From Streptomyces sp. NBC_01296 (GTDB lineage: Bacteria > Actinomycetota > Actinomycetes > Streptomycetales > Streptomycetaceae), in contig NZ_CP130720.1 of assembly GCF_035984415.1 (NCBI RefSeq), forward strand, positions 1,984,001 through 2,048,000: 64,000 bases of DNA, written 5' to 3'. The notes beneath the pieces are model-generated. The model saw only the letters and a list, made by a program, of their open reading frames with translations. It was not told the origin of the DNA and did no database searches. Below are positions 58,711 through 64,000 of this stretch, piece by piece. Positions within the stretch are counted from its first letter, which is position 1. Each line of letters begins with the position of its first letter. The position numbers and the translations under genes were made by a program.

Positions 58711-60390
58711 CTAACGGCCGATTTTCCGCCGCAGGGAGTCCAGCAGGTCGGTGATTTCCGTGAGGCGCAGCGGCCTGGCGAGCAGGACGACGACGAGCCC
58801 GACGGCCGCGGTTCCCGCGCCGACGGCGGCGAAGTCGCCGAACCGCTCGGACGCGCGGGCGGCCGCGTATCCGGCGGCGGCGGCGGGCAGACCGGCGACG
58901 AGCAGCCGCAGGTGGGTGCGGACCGCGGTGGTGCGTCGCTCGGTACGGCTACCCGTGCGCGGGCCGAGGCGCCGGGCGAGGGTGTACGCGGTGACGGCCA
59001 TGCCGGCGAACAGCGCGACGGAGTAGGCGCCGGCCATACCGGTGACGGCCCAGCGCGGCGGCAGCAGGAGGTACGCGGCGAGCGACAGCCCGGCGTTCAG
59101 GGCGGCGATGACCAGGTTCAGGAAGAACGGGGTCCGGGTGTCGGAAAGGGCGTAGAACCCGCGCGAGAGGACGTACTGGCCGGAGAAGGCGATCAGGCCG
59201 GGTGCGAAGGCCATCAGCATGCCCGCCATGGCCTCGGTGTCGGCGGCGGTGGTGCGCCCGTACCCGAAGACGGCGCCCATGACCCAGGGGGCGAGGGCGA
59301 GGAACACGAAGGTGGCGGGGACGACGAGGGCGGCGCTGGAGCGCAGCGCGTACGAGATGTCCCGGCGGACCGCGGCGAGGTCGCCGTCGGAAGCGGCGCC
59401 GCTCATCCGCGGCATCAGGGCGGTGACCAGGGAGACGGTGATGATGCCCTGGGGGACGATCCACAGCTGGTAGGCGTTGCTGTAGGCGGTGTAGCCGGCG
59501 CCGCCCGCGAGGCCGGCCTCCACGGCGCGCTGCCCGGTGGCGGTGGAGAGCCGGGTCACCACCCAGTAGCCGATCTGGTTGGTGAGGACGAGCATGACCA
59601 GCCAGCCCGCGTTGCGCAGCGGCCGGGCGAGGCCGCTGCCGCGCCAGTCGAAGCGGGGGCGCCAGCGGAAGCGGGCGGCGCGCAGCGAGGGGACCAGGGC
59701 GAGGGCCTGCAGGACGATGCCGGCGGTGGTGCCGAGGCCGAGGAGGCGGGTCTCGCCGGCCGTCAGGCCGTCCGCCGCATCGTGGGAGACGTAGAGGAAC
59801 AGCCCGAAGACGCCGATGATCACGATGTTGTTGAGGACGGGGGTCCACATCATCGCGCCGAACCGGCCGCGCGCGTTCAGCACCTGGCCGAGCAGGGTGA
59901 ACAGCCCGTAGAAGAGGATCTGCGGGAGGCAGTACCGGGCCAGCGCCACGGTGGTGCTCGCCTGGCTCCCGGTGTAGTCGGTGTACGCCGAGACGATGAG
60001 CGGCGCCGCGACGACCGCGGCGGCGGTGAGTACGACCAGGGCGGTGGTGCAGGCGGTCAGCAGCCGGTCGGTGTAGGCGGCCCCGCCGTCCTGGTGCTCC
60101 TTGGCGGCCCGGACCAGCTCGGGCACGAAGACGGCGTTGAGCGCGCCGCCGATGAGCAGCATGTACAGGATGTTCGGGACGGTGTTGGAGACGGCGTAGC
60201 CGTCACCGAGGAGTCCGGTGCCGAGCGCGGCGACGACGACCGCGGAGCGGACGAAGCCGGTGGCGCGGGAGACGATCGAGCCGGCCGCCATGAGCGCGCC
60301 GCTGCGCAGCACCGAGGACTTCCCCGGTGCCGGCTCCGCGGTGCCTTCGGCGGACGGACCGGACGCCGGTCTGGTGTCGGTGGCCGTCAC
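58711..60390 (-). CDS. murJ: MurJ-type lipid II flippase (MOP superfamily)
   Basis: 559 aa, about 14 membrane helices. N-terminal region: LRSGALMAAGSIVSRATGFV, then GTGLLGDGYAVSNTVPNILY and LLIGGALNAVFVPELVRAAK, the MviN/MurJ signature. Internal WIVPQGIITVSLVTALMPRM and SRGFYALSDTRTPFFLNLVI are also typical. It flips lipid II outward for peptidoglycan synthesis. GTG at 60390 overlaps the FemAB stop. It may be a paralogue of the main MurJ, because Streptomyces has several. Confidence 0.88.
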   Translation of the reverse strand: MTATDTRPASGPSAEGTAEPAPGKSSVLRSGALMAAGSIVSRATGFVRSAVVVAALGTGLLGDGYAVSNTVPNILYMLLIGGALNAVFVPELVRAAKEHQDGGAAYTDRLLTACTTALVVLTAAAVVAAPLIVSAYTDYTGSQASTTVALARYCLPQILFYGLFTLLGQVLNARGRFGAMMWTPVLNNIVIIGVFGLFLYVSHDAADGLTAGETRLLGLGTTAGIVLQALALVPSLRAARFRWRPRFDWRGSGLARPLRNAGWLVMLVLTNQIGYWVVTRLSTATGQRAVEAGLAGGAGYTAYSNAYQLWIVPQGIITVSLVTALMPRMSGAASDGDLAAVRRDISYALRSSAALVVPATFVFLALAPWVMGAVFGYGRTTAADTEAMAGMLMAFAPGLIAFSGQYVLSRGFYALSDTRTPFFLNLVIAALNAGLSLAAYLLLPPRWAVTGMAGAYSVALFAGMAVTAYTLARRLGPRTGSRTERRTTAVRTHLRLLVAGLPAAAAGYAAARASERFGDFAAVGAGTAAVGLVVVLLARPLRLTEITDLLDSLRRKIGR

Positions 60391-61496
60391 CGGCGGGCCA
60401 GGTAGGCCTGGAACGCCTTGTGGAGCGCCGTGTTGGCGTATCCGTCCATCGGGGTCTCCCACTCGCCGAGCGTTTCGACGACCTGCCCGCCGGTGCCGAG
60501 CTTCCAGCGCAGCAGCCCGAAAGAACGTTCGTCGGGGTCAAGGGTGGAGGGTACCCCGCGCATGTCGTATTCGTCCGCTCCGAGGGTGTGTGCGTCCCGC
60601 ATCATGCGCCACTGCAGGGCGTTGCTGGGGCGGACCTCGCGGCGGTGGTCGGCGGAGGCGCCGGTCTGGTACCAGACCCGCTTCCCGGCCACGATCATGG
60701 TGTGCGCGGCGAGGATCTCGCCCTGGTGGATGCCCAGGTACAAGCGCATCCGGCCGGGCGCCTCGGCGTTGAGGACCTCGTACTGCTGCTGGTAGTAGGC
60801 GAGCGAACGGCCGAGGCGGAAGCCGTCGCGCTCCTCGGTGATGCGCAGCAGCCGGTAGAACTCGGGCAGGTCGGCGGCGGTGCCGAGGATCGTCTCCACG
60901 CCGCACTTCTCGGCCTTGCGCACGTTGCGCCGCCACTCCTGGTTGAGGCCGGACCACAGCTCGTCGAGGGAGCGGCCGGCGATGGGTACGCGGAAGACGT
61001 GGCGCGGCTGGGCGTCGCCGTCGTCCTCGCCGCCGCAGCGCTTCCAGCCGCGGGTGCGCAGCCGGTCGGCGAGTGCGGCGCCGACCGGGTCGACCTCGGT
61101 GGCGAGCACGTCGGAGATCTGCCGGCCGGGTCCGGTACCGGACTTGACGGCGGCGGCGTCCCAGCGGCGGTAGGCGGGCGTGGGCCCGATCCGGACGGCG
61201 AAGGCGCCGGCGGCGCGCAGATGGCGCTTGAAGGGGTCAAGCCACCGGTCGATGTTCGGGTCTGACCAGTCGGCGACGGGCCCCTCGGGGAGGTAGGCGA
61301 AGTATTTGCGGGTGCCGGGGAATTGGCGGTACAGGACCAGTCCGGCACCGGCTATTTCCCCGTCGGGGTAGTGCCATCCGACCCTTTCCGAGCGCCAAAG
61401 GTCCTTGACCTCGCCCCAGGACGGGTACTGGAGAAAGCTCGCGTTCCGCTTCTTGGAAAGGAAGGCCTGGTATTCCGGAACGGACAGCGGACGCAC
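60387..61496 (-). CDS. FemAB/FemX-family peptidyltransferase
   Basis: 369 aa from GTG at 61496 with AGGAG 6 nt upstream. It reads FLQYPSWGEVKDLWRSERVG, then AGAGLVLYRQFPGTRKYFAY, LNQEWRRNVRKAEKCGVETI, FYRLLRITEERDGFRLGRSL, IHQGEILAAHTMIVAGKRVW and SFGLLRWKLGTGGQVVETLG, the lipid II:glycine/amino-acid transferase family. It would add the cross-bridge residue to lipid II using aminoacyl-tRNA. Co-transcribed with the MurJ-type flippase, which fits a cell-wall role. Confidence 0.92.
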   Translation of the reverse strand: MRPLSVPEYQAFLSKKRNASFLQYPSWGEVKDLWRSERVGWHYPDGEIAGAGLVLYRQFPGTRKYFAYLPEGPVADWSDPNIDRWLDPFKRHLRAAGAFAVRIGPTPAYRRWDAAAVKSGTGPGRQISDVLATEVDPVGAALADRLRTRGWKRCGGEDDGDAQPRHVFRVPIAGRSLDELWSGLNQEWRRNVRKAEKCGVETILGTAADLPEFYRLLRITEERDGFRLGRSLAYYQQQYEVLNAEAPGRMRLYLGIHQGEILAAHTMIVAGKRVWYQTGASADHRREVRPSNALQWRMMRDAHTLGADEYDMRGVPSTLDPDERSFGLLRWKLGTGGQVVETLGEWETPMDGYANTALHKAFQAYLARR

Positions 61497-61786
61497 ACTC
61501 AGCTCCTGGTCCGGGGACTGGTGTCGCTGGGCGGGGGTCACGAGCAGTGCGCACACGACGGATCGGCCTTCCTGTACGTCCGGGAACCCGGGATGCGGAT
61601 GCGGGATGCACAGGACTTTCACAGGCGTCCATGACCGAAGTGCGCGGCGATTGTGACCGGACGATGACCGTTTCGCTGCGGTCCACGTCACAACCGGAAG
61701 TCGGATTTTTTCGGCGGAATGCGCAACCTACAGTCGTGCCGTTCGCATCTCCTTTTGCGGACGATCATTACTTGGAGGGGTTTCCG
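61497..61786. other. Divergent intergenic region between femX-like and L,D-transpeptidase genes
   Basis: 290 nt without a gene. It must contain both promoters. TACAGT at 61729-61734 is a possible -10 for the rightward gene. GGAAT at 61717 followed about 12 nt later by TCGT resembles cell-envelope sigma promoters only loosely. A poly-T tract (TTTTTT) near 61706 stands out in the GC-rich background. Confidence 0.45.
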
Positions 61787-63007
61787 TTGAGCCGCACACG
61801 CCGTACCGCACGCAGCCGCCACGCCATGCTGGCCGGGACCGCACTCATGGCCGCCGCGCTGACCGCCTGCAGCGGCGGCTCGGGCGGGAGCGGGTCCGGC
61901 GCGGCGGAGATGAAGAAGAAGCCGGACATGGCGATGTCCGTGAACCTCACGGGCGATCAGGCCAAGCCCGGCGAGCCGGTGAAGGTGACCCTCGCCGAGG
62001 GGAAGCTGTCCCTGGTGAAGGTGTCCGACGGCAAGGGCGGTGAACTGCCCGGGAAGATAGCCGACGACGGCAAGTCCTGGACGTCCGAGCGCAACGCCTC
62101 GCCGGGCACGGACTACAAGGTCGAGGCGCAGAACACCGACAGCCAGAGCGCGAGCGCCCAGTTCAAGACGGTCGCCGCGGACAAGGTGAACAAGGTCACG
62201 ATCAACCCGGGCAAGGCCAATCCGGTGGTGGGCATCGCCCAGCCGATCTCGATCGCGTTCGACAACCCGGTGAAGAACAAGGCCGACGTCGAGAAGCACC
62301 TGAAGGTCACCACCTCGAACAACACCGAGGGCTCCTGGGGCTGGTTCAAGGACTACACCGGCAACGACCGGGTGGACTGGCGGCCGAAGGAGTACTGGAA
62401 GTCCGGCACCGACGTCAAGGTCGAGATGAACCTCAACGGGGTGGACTCGGGCCAGGGCGGCGGGATGTTCGTCAAGGACTACAACACCGAGTTCAAGATC
62501 GGCAAGGACCGCCGGCTCCAGGTGAACCTGGACACCCACAAGATGACGGTGACCGAGGACGGCCAGGCGGTGAAGACCATCCCGGTCTCGGCGGGCACGC
62601 CCGGCGGCCAGAAGGCCTCCTGGTCCGGGAAGATGGTGCTGATGTCCAAGGAGGGCACCATCCGGATGGACTCCCAGACGGTGGGTCTGGGCGACTCCTA
62701 CGACAAGATGGTCGACTACTCGATGCGGCTGACCTGGTCGGGCATGTACATCCACGCCGCACCGTGGAACACCGGCAACTTCGGCCGGGCCAACACCAGT
62801 TCCGGCTGCGTCGGCATGAGCGACTCCGACGCGAAGGCGCTGTTCGGCGAAGCCCAGGTGGGCGACCTGGTCGAGGTCACCGGCGACGGCTCCAAGGGCA
62901 AGGCCGACATCGGCAACGGCTACGGCGAGTGGAACCTGTCCTGGGACGAGTGGAAGGCCAAGAGCGCCCTGGCCGGCGGCGCGGGCGGCACTCCCCAGAA
63001 CGGCTGA
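61787..63007 (+). CDS. L,D-transpeptidase lipoprotein
   Basis: 406 aa from a TTG at 61787, with GGAGGGG 6 nt upstream; an ATG start further 5' has no such site. A signal peptide and lipobox (ALTAC) anchor it outside the membrane. Two Ig-like/beta domains (residues 50-270) precede the YkuD catalytic domain. That domain holds H323 in MYIHAAPWNTG and the catalytic Cys341 in NTSSGCVGMSDSDAKALF. It forms 3-3 peptidoglycan cross-links, complementing the flippase and FemX genes next to it. Confidence 0.94.
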   Translation: MSRTRRTARSRHAMLAGTALMAAALTACSGGSGGSGSGAAEMKKKPDMAMSVNLTGDQAKPGEPVKVTLAEGKLSLVKVSDGKGGELPGKIADDGKSWTSERNASPGTDYKVEAQNTDSQSASAQFKTVAADKVNKVTINPGKANPVVGIAQPISIAFDNPVKNKADVEKHLKVTTSNNTEGSWGWFKDYTGNDRVDWRPKEYWKSGTDVKVEMNLNGVDSGQGGGMFVKDYNTEFKIGKDRRLQVNLDTHKMTVTEDGQAVKTIPVSAGTPGGQKASWSGKMVLMSKEGTIRMDSQTVGLGDSYDKMVDYSMRLTWSGMYIHAAPWNTGNFGRANTSSGCVGMSDSDAKALFGEAQVGDLVEVTGDGSKGKADIGNGYGEWNLSWDEWKAKSALAGGAGGTPQNG

Positions 63008-63048
63008 TCCCCGCACTTGACACGCGCCCAATCGTTACCAGCGCGTAA

Positions 63049-63074
63049 CTTACCGACAGGTTACTTCCGGTAAG
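63049..63074. promoter_or_regulatory. Palindromic operator-like site before the secreted hydrolase
   Basis: CTTACCG and CGGTAAG are 7-bp inverted arms 12 nt apart, embedded in a run of GTTAC/GTAAC-type repeats (63034-63097). TTGACA at 63017-63022 could be a -35. Together they suggest a regulated promoter for the gene at 63129. Confidence 0.5.
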
Positions 63075-63128
63075 CCCCTCCCGTTACCGTCGGGTCACTT
63101 TGACACCGGCGCACGCGAGGAGCGATTG

Positions 63129-64000
63129 ATGGCCCCCACCGTCCGCACCACAGGCACCGCGGCTGCCGTGGTGGCCGTACTGGCGGCGACCGCCCTGGGC
63201 CTGGCCCCCCACCAGGCCCAGGCGGCGCCCGCCGCCGCTGCCGCAACGACGGCCGACGCCTCGGCGGAGCTGCGTTTCCACGACATCCCCGGCTCCGGCG
63301 GGATCACCCTCAAGGGCAACGTCTTCACCCCGGCGGGCGCCCAGCCCGGCCGGAAATACCCGCTGATCGTGCTCCCCACCAGCTGGGGCATGCCGCAGAT
63401 CGAATACATCGCACAGGCCAAAAAACTCGCCGACGACGGCTACGTCGTGGTCAGTTACACCTCCCGCGGCTTCTGGCTCTCCGGCGGCGAGATCGAGGTG
63501 GCCGGCCCGCCCGACACCGCCGACGTCTCCGCCGTCATCGACTGGGCGTTGGCCAACACCCCCGCCGACGCCGCCCGCATCGGCCTGGGCGGGGTCTCGT
63601 ACGGCGCGGGCATCAGCCTGCTGGCCTGCGCCCACGACCCCCGGATCAAGGCCGTGGTCGCGCTCAGCGGCTGGGCCGACCTCATCGAGTCGATCTACTC
63701 GGGCCGCACGCAGCACCTCCAGGCCGCCGCGATGCTCGGCGGCGCGGGCTACCTCACCGGCCGCCCCGGCCCCGAACTGGAGCAGATCCTCGGCGACTTC
63801 CTCGGCTCCCGGCTGGACCGGGAGGCGCAGATGATCGAGTGGGGCAAGAAGCGCTCGGCCGTGGAGCAGATCGACCGGATCAACGCCAACGGCGCCGCGA
63901 TCATGCTGGGCAACGCCTGGGGCGACACGATCTTCCCGCCCAACCAGTACGCCGCCTTCTACGAGAAGCTGACGGGCCCCAAGCGCCTGGAGTTCCGGCC
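63129..64000 (+). CDS. Secreted CocE/NonD-type alpha/beta-hydrolase (3' end missing)
   Basis: ATG at 63129 with GAGGAG 6 nt upstream; 290 residues visible, running off the right edge. A signal peptide (AAAVVAVLAATALGLAPHQA) is followed by LRFHDIPGSGGITLKGNVFT, then YPLIVLPTSWGMPQIEYIAQ, YVVVSYTSRGFWLSGGEIEV and the nucleophile elbow GLGGVSYGAGISLLACAH. This is the X-Pro dipeptidyl-peptidase/CocE-like group. The substrate may be a peptide or an ester. The later catalytic residues lie partly outside the window. Confidence 0.88.
   Translation, partial: MAPTVRTTGTAAAVVAVLAATALGLAPHQAQAAPAAAAATTADASAELRFHDIPGSGGITLKGNVFTPAGAQPGRKYPLIVLPTSWGMPQIEYIAQAKKLADDGYVVVSYTSRGFWLSGGEIEVAGPPDTADVSAVIDWALANTPADAARIGLGGVSYGAGISLLACAHDPRIKAVVALSGWADLIESIYSGRTQHLQAAAMLGGAGYLTGRPGPELEQILGDFLGSRLDREAQMIEWGKKRSAVEQIDRINANGAAIMLGNAWGDTIFPPNQYAAFYEKLTGPKRLEFR

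Overview
The window looks like the chromosome of a Streptomyces-type actinomycete. Base composition is very GC-rich with strong G/C third-position bias. GTG and TTG starts are common, many genes overlap by 4 nt (ATGA/GTGA), and the housekeeping genes (RecQ, F420-dependent enzymes, an NCS1/hydantoinase cluster, a MurJ-FemAB-L,D-transpeptidase block) are typical of that group. No tRNA, rRNA or CRISPR array was seen.

Bases 1-29033 (minus strand) hold a nearly continuous operon for a phage-tail-like contractile injection system (CIS/eCIS, the PVC/Afp/Streptomyces CIS lineage). In transcription order it encodes: DUF4255 (Pvc16-like), an unknown protein, sheath 1, tube 1, [an IS200/IS605-type tnpB element on the plus strand], sheath 2, tube 2, a LysM-type tube-associated protein (Pvc7-like), a 59-aa protein, a gp27-like hub, a gpV/gp5-like OB-fold protein, a 517-aa membrane protein, a 1290-aa effector-like protein with a JAMM/JAB-like HxHP site, a helical-repeat protein with a (GAP)n N-terminus, gp25, baseplate J, tail protein I, a tape-measure protein with a Cys-rich insert, a Pvc15-like AAA+ ATPase, and two related unknown proteins, the last running off the left edge. 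No PAAR tip or tail fibre is visible. A divergent coiled-coil, Cys-rich protein begins at 29168. Particle genes, a membrane protein and a large modular cargo candidate share one operon, which suggests an intracellular or membrane-docked contractile device with its own cargo.

Bases 30-38.5 kb hold RecQ, an acyltransferase, a FAD oxidoreductase coupled to a macro-domain protein, an inositol-monophosphatase-like enzyme, a small Cys-rich protein and an NCS1 nucleobase permease. A short relic of an LLM-type F420 oxidoreductase follows the permease.

Bases 38.7-43.8 kb hold a compact five-gene operon: prephenate-dehydratase-like protein, DUF6421-like protein, EamA exporter, ATP-grasp ligase and class IV aminotransferase. 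Its left side has a 32-bp perfect palindrome, and its right side abuts the terminator of the next operon. It looks like a small amino-acid-derived metabolite cassette inserted into a reductive pyrimidine/hydantoin locus, whose LLM oxidoreductase, dihydropyrimidinase, aminotransferase and nitrilase-family amidase lie at 44-48.5 kb.

Bases 48.7-64 kb hold a long Ala/Pro-rich protein, a PPOX F420 enzyme, a divergent XRE regulator/methionine aminopeptidase pair around a dense palindromic operator, gamma-glutamyltransferase, a cytochrome P450, a response regulator-histidine kinase-lipoprotein operon, MurJ and FemAB-type cell-wall genes, an L,D-transpeptidase lipoprotein, and a truncated secreted alpha/beta-hydrolase at the right edge.
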